Program-made: the position numbers and the translations under genes
The notes under the pieces: model-generated
The model's input: the letters and a program-made list of their open reading frames with translations, nothing else
What the model was told of the DNA's origin: nothing
Databases searched by the model: none
Shown: positions 1-8,011 of the stretch, one piece after another
How positions within the stretch are numbered: the first letter of the stretch is position 1
How the letters are laid out: every line of letters starts with the position of its first letter
Assembly: GCA_963787675.1 (NCBI GenBank)
Contig: CAWBDV010000019.1
Span: 301,204 to 365,203 of the forward strand
Direction of reading: 5' to 3'
From: JAJPKK01 sp963787675
GTDB lineage: Bacteria; Pseudomonadota; Alphaproteobacteria; Rhizobiales; Xanthobacteraceae
DNA length: 64,000 bases

Positions 1-127
1 CCGCAAGCGGGGGAGGGGAAAAAGAAACGCGGACACGTGGGAACGGGGCATTAGAGAAGGTTGCGCAACGGACAGGAGATGAGGCAAAGCGGCCATCCAC
101 AAAGAGCGCAGACAAATCCCGCCGCGC

Positions 128-1405
128 TCAGCCGAAGATTTCGGCGGTGATGGTGTTGAACCAGCCATCGGCTAGCAATGCTTCTTGTTTGCGGAACGAG
201 GGCGGAGCGTCGATCGGGCTGATGCCGCCGGCGCCTTCGACTTCCAGCCATTGACGATTGACGGGATGATAAACGCCCGCGATCGAGAAGCCGTAGTCGG
301 GCGCCACCACACTGTAGCAAGTGTTGACGAATTTCGGCGACGGGGGCGTCTTGCCGCGAACGAGGTGCGCCACCGCGACCGCGCAGATTTTGGCGGCTGC
401 GTTGGCGGCAAAGGCAGACTTCGGCACGGCGCCCGCGATCGCCGCATCGCCGACCACATGGATGCCGGGAACGAGCGCGGACTCGAACGTCACCGGATCG
501 ACCGGGCACCAGCCGGTGCGATCGGCGACGCCCGCAAGTTCCGCGATGCGACCCGCTTTCTGCGGCGGGATCACGTTCGCGACGTCGGCCTTGTAGGTGT
601 CGAAGTCCGACATGATGGTTTTGGTCTTGGCGTCGACAGCGGTCGGATTGCCGCCGGACGACAACGAGACCCATTCGAGATTGGGATAAAGCTCCTTCCA
701 CGCATTCTCGAACAGGCGCTGCTTCGAAAACGTGTCCTTGGCATCAAGGACGATGATCTTCGAGCGCGGCTTCTTCGTTTTCAGATAATAGGCAATCAGG
801 CTGGCGCGCTCGTAGGGCGCCGGGGGACAGCGGTAAGGCAGCGCGGGCAGCGCCATCACCACCGTGCCCCCATCCTCCATCGCTTCAAGCTGGCGACGCA
901 GCAGCACCGTCTGCTCCCCGGCCTTCCAGGCATGAGGCATGCGCTCGACCGCGGCCTCGTCGTAGCCCGGCAGCGCATCGAACCGCAGATCGATTCCCGG
1001 CGCGATCACGAGTCGGTCGTAGCCAACCCGCGTGCGGTCGCGCACGGTGACATTGCGGGCGGCAGCGTCGACCGCGATTGCCGGCTGATGCACGATGGCA
1101 ATACCTTCCGCCGCAATCCGGTCATAGCGGAAGTACTGGCTTGCCATATCACGCAGGCCGGCGATGACTTCGTTGCTGAACGGGCACGACGTGAAAATCG
1201 GATTCGCCTCGACGAGGGTGACGTCGAGCTTCGGATCGGCACGCTTGAGAAAGCGCGCGACGGTCGCGCCGCCGAATCCGCCACCGACGACGACGATGCG
1301 CGGTTGTGCGCCTTGTGCGCGCAATGGACGCGGCAGCGCCACACTCGCGGCTCCTGCCGCTGCGGCGGCAATAACCTGACGGCGGCTCGGTGCTGCTGAG
1401 GTCAT
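128..1405 (-). CDS. FCSD-type flavocytochrome c flavoprotein subunit
   Basis: About 425 residues, the usual length for the flavin subunit of flavocytochrome c sulfide dehydrogenase. A twin-arginine-like leader (SRRQVIAAAAAGAASVAL) implies periplasmic export. It is followed by the dinucleotide fold VVVGGGFGGATVA. Cysteines sit where the family carries its FAD-linking and redox cysteines: TSCPFSNEVIAG, YRCPPAPYERAS and NTCYSVVAPDYG. The C-terminal FAD motif is GDAAIAGAVPKSAFAA. I chose the ATG at 1405 because it begins the leader, 5 bases after the cytochrome c stop. The family oxidises sulfide and passes electrons to cytochrome c. Here it closes a run of molybdenum-hydroxylase genes, so it could instead be an electron carrier for that enzyme. 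The family call is firm and the substrate is open. Confidence 0.85.
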   Translation of the reverse strand: MTSAAPSRRQVIAAAAAGAASVALPRPLRAQGAQPRIVVVGGGFGGATVARFLKRADPKLDVTLVEANPIFTSCPFSNEVIAGLRDMASQYFRYDRIAAEGIAIVHQPAIAVDAAARNVTVRDRTRVGYDRLVIAPGIDLRFDALPGYDEAAVERMPHAWKAGEQTVLLRRQLEAMEDGGTVVMALPALPYRCPPAPYERASLIAYYLKTKKPRSKIIVLDAKDTFSKQRLFENAWKELYPNLEWVSLSSGGNPTAVDAKTKTIMSDFDTYKADVANVIPPQKAGRIAELAGVADRTGWCPVDPVTFESALVPGIHVVGDAAIAGAVPKSAFAANAAAKICAVAVAHLVRGKTPPSPKFVNTCYSVVAPDYGFSIAGVYHPVNRQWLEVEGAGGISPIDAPPSFRKQEALLADGWFNTITAEIFG

Positions 1406-1410
1406 ATGGA

Positions 1411-1710
1411 TCACCGCTGGGCCGCGTACCAAGCCGCGATCGCCCTCACCTCGTCATCGGAGAAGCCTTTGGCGATGCGATCCATCACGGTCGCCGGACG
1501 CTGGCCCGTGCGGAACGCCTGCATCGCCGCGACGATCGCCGCCGGGTCCTGCCCGGCAAGCCGCGCCACCGGCGTCTCCACTTTCGCCGTCGCCGGATGG
1601 CATCCGGAGCACGAGGCAGCGCCGGGCGGGGCATCCGCGGCCATCGCCGGAAAAGCAACACCGGCAATCAGAGCGGCGGCCGCAGCGAACCGCACCCGCG
1701 CGCCTGACAT
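1411..1710 (-). CDS. small periplasmic monohaem cytochrome c
   Basis: 99 residues with a signal peptide (RFAAAAALIAGVAFPAMAAD) and one haem site, CSGCH, near residue 35. Downstream methionines (TVMDRIAKGF) can supply the sixth ligand. The C-terminal helix EVRAIAAWYAAQR is typical of class I cytochromes. It ends 5 bases before the FCSD-type flavoprotein and follows the molybdopterin subunit, so translational coupling is likely. FCSD partners are often dihaem, but this protein has one haem. It probably takes electrons from the flavoprotein or the molybdenum enzyme. The start at 1710 fits the signal peptide; a start at 1773 would add an unlikely prefix. Confidence 0.85.
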   Translation of the reverse strand: MSGARVRFAAAAALIAGVAFPAMAADAPPGAASCSGCHPATAKVETPVARLAGQDPAAIVAAMQAFRTGQRPATVMDRIAKGFSDDEVRAIAAWYAAQR

Positions 1711-1765
1711 TTCAAAAACCCGGCGGCGGTCACCGCGAATTGTCGCGGGACCGCCGCCAGAACGC

Positions 1766-3943
1766 TCAGACAAGGGTCAAGCCGTGGTTCTTGAGCGGGA
1801 AGGTGCGATAGCGCTTGCCGGTCGCGGCCGTGATGGCGTTGAGCACGGCCGGCGCGGCGACGCAGATCGTGGGCTCGCCAACGCCCCCCCAGCCGCCGTG
1901 GTGAGACGGCATGACGATCGCCTCCACCTTCGGCATCTGGCTGATGCGCATCATGTCGTAGCTGTCGAAGTTCTCCTGCTCGACAGCGCCGTCCTTGACG
2001 GTGCATTCGCCCATGAACAACCCCGTCAACCCGTACACGAACGAGCCGGCAATCTGCCGCTCGATCTGGCCCGGATTGACCGCATAGCCCGGATCGGTCG
2101 CGCCGACGATGCGGTGGACCTTCACCTTGTTGCCGTCGACCGAGACTTCGGCGCACGCCGCCACATAACTGCCGAAGCCCATGTGCTGGGAAAGGCCGCG
2201 ATAGACACCCTTCGGCGCCGGCGTGTCCCAGCCGGCCCTTTCGGCTGCGGCGTTGAGCACGGCGAGATGGCGCGGATTCTTCGTCATCAACCTGCGGCGG
2301 AACTCGAGCGGATCGAGGCCGACTTCCTTCGCCAGCTCATCGATGAAGCTTTCGATGTAGATGGCGTTGTGGTTGATGTTGACGCCACGCCAGAAGCCCG
2401 GCGGCACGTGCGGATTGCGCATGGCATGGTCGACGAGGATGTTCGGGATAGCCTCGTAGCCGAACGCCGCTTCCGCGCCGCCCTTGTAGAAGCCCGCGAA
2501 CGTTGCCGCGTCCTTGCCGTCCTCGAGGCGTGCCGGCATGACGGTCGCGAGGATCGACTGGCCCGAGATGCGCACGTGCAGCGACGTCACGTTGTTCTTG
2601 TCGTCGAGGCCGGCCGTCATCTTGCACTGGGTGATCGGGTGATACCACCCGTGCGTCATGTCCTCCTCGCGAGTCCACAACAGCTTCACCGGCGTGCCCG
2701 GCATTTCCTTGGCGATGAGAACGGCCTGTCGAACGTAGTCCACCGACGTGGAGCGCCGTCCGAAGCCGCCGCCGAGGAAGGTCTTGTAGACCTCGCACTT
2801 GCCGACCGGCAGCCCGCAAGCTTCAGCGGTGGCTGCGAGTGCCTGCTCGCCGTTCTGCACCGGACACCACACCTCGCACTTGTCCGAGGTGTAGAGCGCA
2901 GTGGCGTTCTGCGGCTCCATGGTGACATGGTGCTGATAAGGATAGGCGTAGACCGCCTCGACCTTCTTCGCCGCAGAGGCAAGCCCTGCTTTGACGTCGC
3001 CGCTCTCATTGCCGATGATCGCCTTGTCGGCATCGAGGCCGGCCTTGAGGAAGTCCGCGATCGATGCGCTCGACACATGATCGTTCGGGCTTGAATCCCA
3101 GGTGACCGGCAAAGCTTCAAGCGCGCCCTTTGCGTGCCACCACGTGTCGGCGACGACGGCGACAGCGTTGTCGTCGACCTTCATCACCTTCTTGACGCCT
3201 TTCATCGACGCAACCTTGGTCGCGTCGAAGCTCTTGAGCTTGGCCCCGAAGACGGGCGCTGCCTTGAGTGCGGCATTCACCATGCCCGGCAGCTTGACGT
3301 CGATGCCGTAGACCGTCTGGCCCTGGACTTTGCCGATGGTGTCGAGGCGCTTGACGCTCTTGCCGATCAGCTTCCAGTCCTTCGGGTCCTTGAGCTTGAT
3401 GTCGGCCGGTGGCTCGACTTTCGCGGCCGCATCCGCGACCTTGCCGAAAGTCACCTTACGGCCGGAGGGCGTGTGGGTGATCACGCCATTCTCGACGGTG
3501 CATTCGGCCGCCGGCACTTTCCACTGGTTGGCAGCGGCTTCGATCAGCATGATCCGCGCTGCGGCCCCGCCTTTGCGGACGATCTCATGGGAGGTGCGAA
3601 TGCCGCGGCTTCCTGCCGTCAGATATTCACCCCACACGCGCTTGCGCGCGAGGTTCTGGCCCGGAGTCGGGAACTCGTAAGAGACCTTGTTCCAGTCGCA
3701 GCCAAGTTCTTCGGCCACCATCTGGCAGAGGCCTGTGAGCGTGCCCTGGCCCATTTCGGAACGGGCGACGCGAATCACGACCGTTTCGTCGGGCTTGATC
3801 ACGACCCAGGCGTTGACTTCAGGAGTGCCAGTGCCCGCCGCTGCCTTGCTTGCGAACGGAACGTGGAATCCAAGGGCTAGTCCGGCAGCGCCAGTCCCGA
3901 CGACGAAGCTGCGGCGATCGATCTTCGGCATATAGTTCATCAT
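1766..3943 (-). CDS. IorB-like molybdopterin subunit of a periplasmic aldehyde/N-heterocycle oxidoreductase
   Basis: About 725 residues. It begins with a twin-arginine leader (DRRSFVVGTGAAGLALGF), so the holoenzyme is probably exported folded. Visible family motifs are SEMGQGTLTGLCQMVAEEL, the molybdopterin loop GGGFGRRS and, near the C-terminus, GVGEPTICVAAPAVLNAI, whose Glu is the catalytic base of xanthine-oxidase-type enzymes. This is the single-chain architecture of isoquinoline 1-oxidoreductase beta subunit and related aldehyde dehydrogenases, which pair with a small [2Fe-2S] subunit and cytochrome c and lack a FAD subunit. The [2Fe-2S] gene lies 7 bases upstream and a cytochrome c gene downstream, which fits. 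The start (3943 or 3940) is preceded by GAGGAGG. The substrate cannot be told from sequence. Confidence 0.9.
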   Translation of the reverse strand: MMNYMPKIDRRSFVVGTGAAGLALGFHVPFASKAAAGTGTPEVNAWVVIKPDETVVIRVARSEMGQGTLTGLCQMVAEELGCDWNKVSYEFPTPGQNLARKRVWGEYLTAGSRGIRTSHEIVRKGGAAARIMLIEAAANQWKVPAAECTVENGVITHTPSGRKVTFGKVADAAAKVEPPADIKLKDPKDWKLIGKSVKRLDTIGKVQGQTVYGIDVKLPGMVNAALKAAPVFGAKLKSFDATKVASMKGVKKVMKVDDNAVAVVADTWWHAKGALEALPVTWDSSPNDHVSSASIADFLKAGLDADKAIIGNESGDVKAGLASAAKKVEAVYAYPYQHHVTMEPQNATALYTSDKCEVWCPVQNGEQALAATAEACGLPVGKCEVYKTFLGGGFGRRSTSVDYVRQAVLIAKEMPGTPVKLLWTREEDMTHGWYHPITQCKMTAGLDDKNNVTSLHVRISGQSILATVMPARLEDGKDAATFAGFYKGGAEAAFGYEAIPNILVDHAMRNPHVPPGFWRGVNINHNAIYIESFIDELAKEVGLDPLEFRRRLMTKNPRHLAVLNAAAERAGWDTPAPKGVYRGLSQHMGFGSYVAACAEVSVDGNKVKVHRIVGATDPGYAVNPGQIERQIAGSFVYGLTGLFMGECTVKDGAVEQENFDSYDMMRISQMPKVEAIVMPSHHGGWGGVGEPTICVAAPAVLNAITAATGKRYRTFPLKNHGLTLV

Positions 3944-3950
3944 CGCCTCC

Positions 3951-4400
3951 TCACGCATTCGCTGCTTCGTGGATTGCCGCGCGTACCTGCTGGTAGCTGC
4001 CGCACCGGCAAATATTGGTAATGGCAGCATCGATATCGGCGTCAGTGGGCTTCGGCTTGTCCTTGAGCAGCGCCGTCACCGCCATGATCATGCCGCTTTG
4101 ACAATAGCCGCACTGGGGAACGTCGTTATTGACCCACGCTTGCTGGACCTTGGTGAGCTGACCGTTGTTGGCGAGGCCTTCGATCGTGGTGATCTGCTTG
4201 CCCACCGCATCGCTCGCCAGCACGGAGCAAGAGCGCGTCGGTACGCCGTCAATCTGCACCGTGCAGGCGCCGCATTGCGCAATTCCGCAGCCGTATTTCG
4301 TGCCGGTCAGCCCAATATTTTCGCGGATTGCCCACAATAGTGGCGTATCGGGATCGATATCCACCTCGTAGCTTTTGCCGTTGACTGTGAGACGAGCCAT
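3951..4400 (-). CDS. [2Fe-2S] subunit of molybdenum hydroxylase (IorA-like)
   Basis: 149 residues. The N-terminal plant-type ferredoxin site reads CGIAQCGACTVQIDG with a later TRSC. The C-terminal helical domain carries the second cluster motifs CGYCQSGMIM and ICRCGSY. Both [2Fe-2S] sites are complete. It shuttles electrons from the Mo cofactor of the following gene to the cytochrome. The start at 4400 is set by AGGAGAT a few bases upstream and by alignment with the family start MxxLxVNG. There is no leader, consistent with the TAT-bearing large subunit carrying it across the membrane. Confidence 0.93.
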   Translation of the reverse strand: MARLTVNGKSYEVDIDPDTPLLWAIRENIGLTGTKYGCGIAQCGACTVQIDGVPTRSCSVLASDAVGKQITTIEGLANNGQLTKVQQAWVNNDVPQCGYCQSGMIMAVTALLKDKPKPTDADIDAAITNICRCGSYQQVRAAIHEAANA

Positions 4401-4549
4401 CAATTGATCTCCTGTGTGCGATCGACGGATGTGATTTCTTTGGCGGGATTGGAACCGACCATAGCGTAGTTTGACAGATTCCAAAATAGTTGCGGCGCAT
4501 GGGAGGTCATCGCGACCATTCACAGGAACGTGACCGTCGCGATTTTCTT

Positions 4550-5320
4550 TTAACCATTCATCTCAGACGGCCGCCGACTCGACGAATCATCGGCCGAGAT
4601 GCCAAACACCGACGCCGCGAACTGCGGGTAGACTTCCGCGAGTTGCGGGGCAACGACCTCGCGCATGAGGCGCAGCGTTTCTGGAGCCGGCGGTGGGGTG
4701 GTCGGCACATCGTCCGAAGCGTCGTAATCGAATCCGGTGTTGTCGGCGACTTCGGCCGCGGTGTGGCCCGGATGGACGCTGTGCAGGCGAAAGCGCCGTC
4801 GCGTGCGATCGAAATCGAACAGACAGCGGTTGGTGACGAGCGCGATCGGGCCGCCGCGGCGATAGACGTTTGCCGGGCTCCCGCCGGGCGCACTGATGAA
4901 GCTGACGCGCGGCACCAATGTGCGCCGCGAATGTTCGGTGCGAAACAGAACGACCTTGGGCACAACATAATAGAGATGCGCGGAGCCGAACGATCCGGGG
5001 AATCGCACCCGTGGCTGGTCGTGGTCGCCAATCCCCACGAGGTTGATATTGCCCTCGCCGTCGATCTCGCCGCCCGACAGGAAGAACACGTCGATGCGGC
5101 CCTGGCCCGCGCAGTCGAACAGCTCGCGCCCGCCGTCGGTGAAGAAATTGTGCTTGCGACTTTGCAGCAGCGACACATAGGGCATGCCGCTGCCGCGCGC
5201 GCGGGCAAGCAGAGCCGCGGTCGCGGGGATTGGCGAGGCATTGCCCACCGCGATATGGCGCACGTCACCGATCACGCGCGTGATCACGTCGGCAAGGAGT
5301 TCTTCGTCGCGGATGGTCAT
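4550..5320 (-). CDS. CoA-transferase subunit B (glutaconate CoA-transferase-like)
   Basis: 256 residues of the family I CoA-transferase beta type, with the loop GGEIDGEGNINLVGIGD and the segment RVSFISAPGG. It lies 17 bases after the A subunit and the two must form the heteromeric enzyme that moves CoA between carboxylic acids. With the ABC transporter upstream and the molybdenum hydroxylase downstream, the cluster looks like uptake, oxidation and activation of an organic acid or N-heterocycle. That pathway is inference. No nearby gene fixes the substrate. Confidence 0.82.
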   Translation of the reverse strand: MTIRDEELLADVITRVIGDVRHIAVGNASPIPATAALLARARGSGMPYVSLLQSRKHNFFTDGGRELFDCAGQGRIDVFFLSGGEIDGEGNINLVGIGDHDQPRVRFPGSFGSAHLYYVVPKVVLFRTEHSRRTLVPRVSFISAPGGSPANVYRRGGPIALVTNRCLFDFDRTRRRFRLHSVHPGHTAAEVADNTGFDYDASDDVPTTPPPAPETLRLMREVVAPQLAEVYPQFAASVFGISADDSSSRRPSEMNG

Positions 5321-5337
5321 TGCCGAGCGCGTTCAAA

Positions 5338-6157
5338 TCATGCTGCCAGCCGCCGATAAACATATCGATCGAGGTACTGCGCAAATCCCTCCGCGGTCGC
5401 TGCGAGGCGAGCATATTCCGCAAGGTGGCTGAGATCGGCGCCATAGTGATCGGGAAGCCCGAGCGGCCAGCAGCCGTTTTCCGCAACGGCCACAGCGTCC
5501 ACATAGAAACCGGGCAACGTCCCGGCCGCGCGCAGCGGATCGTCTAGTAGATTGCCGTCCACCAGCTTCTCGACGGTGACCACCGTCTTCTTCGCTGCGT
5601 GAGCCATGGTCGCAAGCTCGCGCTGGCGTCCGATCCAGACGTTGCCGGCGCGGTCTGCCATCGGCGCGTGAAGCAGCGCGACATCGGGATTGAGCGCCGG
5701 CAACAGCACGATCGGATCGTTGGTGCCGAATGGATTGTCGATTACGCGCCAGCCCGGTCGACAGTTGAGCACGTCAGAGCCGAGAATGCCGCGCAGCGGC
5801 ATGAACGGCACGCCCTTCTCGGCCGCTTGGAACGCCGCATGCAGCGCCGGACAGGTCGCCTCCAAAATGCGGATGGTGCCGCCGGTCATTGCGGCGGTGA
5901 AGCGCGGCGCCGGTCCGAATTCGCCGAGAACTCACGGCCGACGTCTCCAGCACCGCGACGGCACCGGCGCCGATCAGGAGATCGGCCTGCAGGCTCGAGG
6001 TCGGCAACGTGACGAGATGCAGATTGCGTACGCCGCGGCGGAGCAGCGCTCGCGTCGCTTCCATCGGCACGCCGGCAACTTCGCGCGGCACGGCCAGCGT
6101 GATGCCGTCGCCGATCGGCGCCAGCGCCTCCTCGATCGTCTGCGCGATCAGCGGCAT
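5338..6157 (-). CDS. CoA-transferase subunit A, read in two frames (one surplus base near 5930)
   Basis: The first half (from MPLIAQTIEEALAP, start 6157) ends in GAGAVAVLETSAVS. The second half continues in another frame as LGEFGPAPRFTAAMTGGTI and runs to the stop at 5338. Removing one T from GAGTTC (5928-5933, coding strand) joins them as SAVSLGEFGPAPRF, the expected family sequence of about 272 residues. The partner subunit directly downstream is intact. I think the break is a consensus error or very recent, because both halves remain well conserved. The enzyme role is as for subunit B. Confidence 0.8.
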
Positions 6158-6188
6158 GATCGTTCCTCGGCCCGAGGCATCGCCAAAC

Positions 6189-6998
6189 TCAAATTGATTT
6201 CCACGGAATGATGAAGCGCTCAAGCTCGTTGAGCGCGAGCGTGAGGATAAACCCGATCAACGCGATCATAAACAAGCCGACGTACATCTGCTCGACGGAG
6301 AAAGTCTCCCACGCGCTCCAGATTAGGTAACCGAGCCCGCTCTTGGCGCCGACCATTTCGGCGACCGCGATCAGGATGAGGCCGATGCCGATGCCGAGCT
6401 TGAAGCCGGTCATGATCACCGGCAGCGCGCCCGGCAACGCGATGGTCCAGAACATGTTCCAGCGACTGGCTTTGTAGTTGCGGCCGACGTCGATATAGAT
6501 CTTGTTGATCTCCAGCACGCCGGTGGTGGCGTTGATGGCGACCGGAAAGAATACGCCGATCGCCACCATGAAGATCTTCGAACCTTCGCCGAGCCCAAAG
6601 ATCAACAGTGCGAGCGGCAGGATCGAGCTCTTCGGAATCGGATAGGTCGCAGCGATCAGCGGGTCGAACAGCGCGCGGGTGACGCGATGCAGGCCCATCA
6701 CAACGCCGAGCACGAGCGCCGGCACGCCGCCGATCAAGGTGCCCCAGAACAGCCGGCGCAGGCTTACGAGCGTGTGGGTCATCAGTTCGCCCGACATGAG
6801 CATCTGCCAGAGCTGCGCGAGGATGCTCGACGGCGCCGGAAAGAAGCGGGTGTCGATGAACCCGAACCTTGCGGCAATCTCCCAGACCAGAAGGAGCCCG
6901 AGCGGCGAGGCGATGCTGAGGATGCGGTCGCGCATGCGAAGCGACAGCGGCTCGGAGCGGCCGAGCGGACGCTGGGCGGACGCTTGTTCGACGCTCAT
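6189..6998 (-). CDS. ABC transporter permease, SsuC/TauC type
   Basis: 269 residues with about six hydrophobic segments and the cytoplasmic EAA-type loop around IALPGALPVIMTGFKLGIG that docks to the ATPase. The length and order match permeases for sulfonates, nitrate, taurine or aromatic acids. Its start overlaps the ATPase stop by 4 bases (ATGA), so the two are translationally coupled. The periplasmic substrate-binding protein normally encoded with this type is absent from this window. The substrate is unknown, perhaps that of the CoA-transferase and molybdenum hydroxylase downstream. Confidence 0.9.
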   Translation of the reverse strand: MSVEQASAQRPLGRSEPLSLRMRDRILSIASPLGLLLVWEIAARFGFIDTRFFPAPSSILAQLWQMLMSGELMTHTLVSLRRLFWGTLIGGVPALVLGVVMGLHRVTRALFDPLIAATYPIPKSSILPLALLIFGLGEGSKIFMVAIGVFFPVAINATTGVLEINKIYIDVGRNYKASRWNMFWTIALPGALPVIMTGFKLGIGIGLILIAVAEMVGAKSGLGYLIWSAWETFSVEQMYVGLFMIALIGFILTLALNELERFIIPWKSI

Positions 6999-7846
6999 GA
7001 TGGTCTTTCCAATCCTTCCGCGATTTCCCGCGCCCGTGTCACCTCGTCGCGCAGGCTCGCCCAGATGCGATGCACGAGCTCGCCATATTCGGGCGCACCC
7101 TGCAGGTTCATGATGTTGCGCGGCCGCGCCAGCGGAACGCCGACGAACAGCTTGAGCCGGCCGGGTTGCGCCGTCATCACCATGACGCGGTCGCCGAGCA
7201 GCACCGCCTCGTCCACACTGTGGGTGATGAACACCACGGTCTTCTTGTGCTCCTCCCAGATGCGCAGCAGTTCTTCCTGCAGCAGCAGCTTATTTTGCGC
7301 GTCGAGCGCCGAGAACGGTTCGTCCATCAACAGGATTTGCGGATCGTTGGCAAAGGCACGAGCAATGGCGACGCGCTGGCGCATGCCGCCGGACAGTTGG
7401 TGAGGATAGTACTGCGCAAACCGCGTGAGGCCGGTGCGATCGAGATAATGCGAGACGACGTCCTTGATGACATTCGCGGGCACATGGCGCATGCGCAGGC
7501 CGTAAGCAGCATTCTGCCAGACCGTCATCCAGGGAAGGATCGAGTTGCCCTGGAACACCATGGAATTTTCCGGGCGACCGCTGCCCGCCGCGACATCGAT
7601 CTCGATCGATCCCGAAGTCGCGTCCTCCAAGCCGGCGAGGATGCGCAGCAGCGTCGTCTTGCCGCAACCTGACGGCCCGACGATCATGAAGAACTCGCCC
7701 TGCCCGATGTCGAGCGACACGTTGTCGACCGCGACGAGATCGCCGAAACTTTTGACGAGATTGCGAATGCGAATCGCAGGTCGCGCCGTCGTCTCCGCCA
7801 CCGCGGGCGGCGCAACGCTATGCAGCTGGGTAACCGGACTGGACAT
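6995..7846 (-). CDS. ABC transporter ATP-binding protein, SsuB/TauB type
   Basis: 283 residues with an intact Walker A (GPSGCGKTTLL), signature (LSGGMRQR), Walker B (ILLMDEPFSALD) and switch His (FITHSVDEAVLLGDR). It energises the permease encoded immediately downstream. The start at 7846 is chosen because the family domain begins about 35 residues later. The next gene upstream is separated by a palindromic repeat, so this gene probably leads the minus-strand operon. Confidence 0.92.
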   Translation of the reverse strand: MSSPVTQLHSVAPPAVAETTARPAIRIRNLVKSFGDLVAVDNVSLDIGQGEFFMIVGPSGCGKTTLLRILAGLEDATSGSIEIDVAAGSGRPENSMVFQGNSILPWMTVWQNAAYGLRMRHVPANVIKDVVSHYLDRTGLTRFAQYYPHQLSGGMRQRVAIARAFANDPQILLMDEPFSALDAQNKLLLQEELLRIWEEHKKTVVFITHSVDEAVLLGDRVMVMTAQPGRLKLFVGVPLARPRNIMNLQGAPEYGELVHRIWASLRDEVTRAREIAEGLERPS

Positions 7847-7917
7847 CAGGGGCGATCCACCATCCGATAGTGGCCAAATTCCGCGGCTCACACAACATCA
7901 CTTGCGAGAAGTGCCCT

Positions 7918-8006
7918 GTAGCCCGGATGAGCGCAGCGACATCCGGGGTCAGCTCATCCTCATTGGAAGTGCGGTCCCCGGATATCGCTGCGCTCATCCG
8001 GGCTAC
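7918..8006. repeat. palindromic intergenic repeat (GTAGCCCGGATGAGCGCAGC family)
   Basis: The left arm GTAGCCCGGATGAGCGCAG and the right arm CTGCGCTCATCCGGGCTAC are inverted copies around a short spacer. I recognise this as a dispersed intergenic palindrome common in Bradyrhizobium and relatives. It lies between two genes both read on the minus strand and may act as a terminator or insulator. Confidence 0.8.
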
Positions 8007-8011
8007 GGTCC

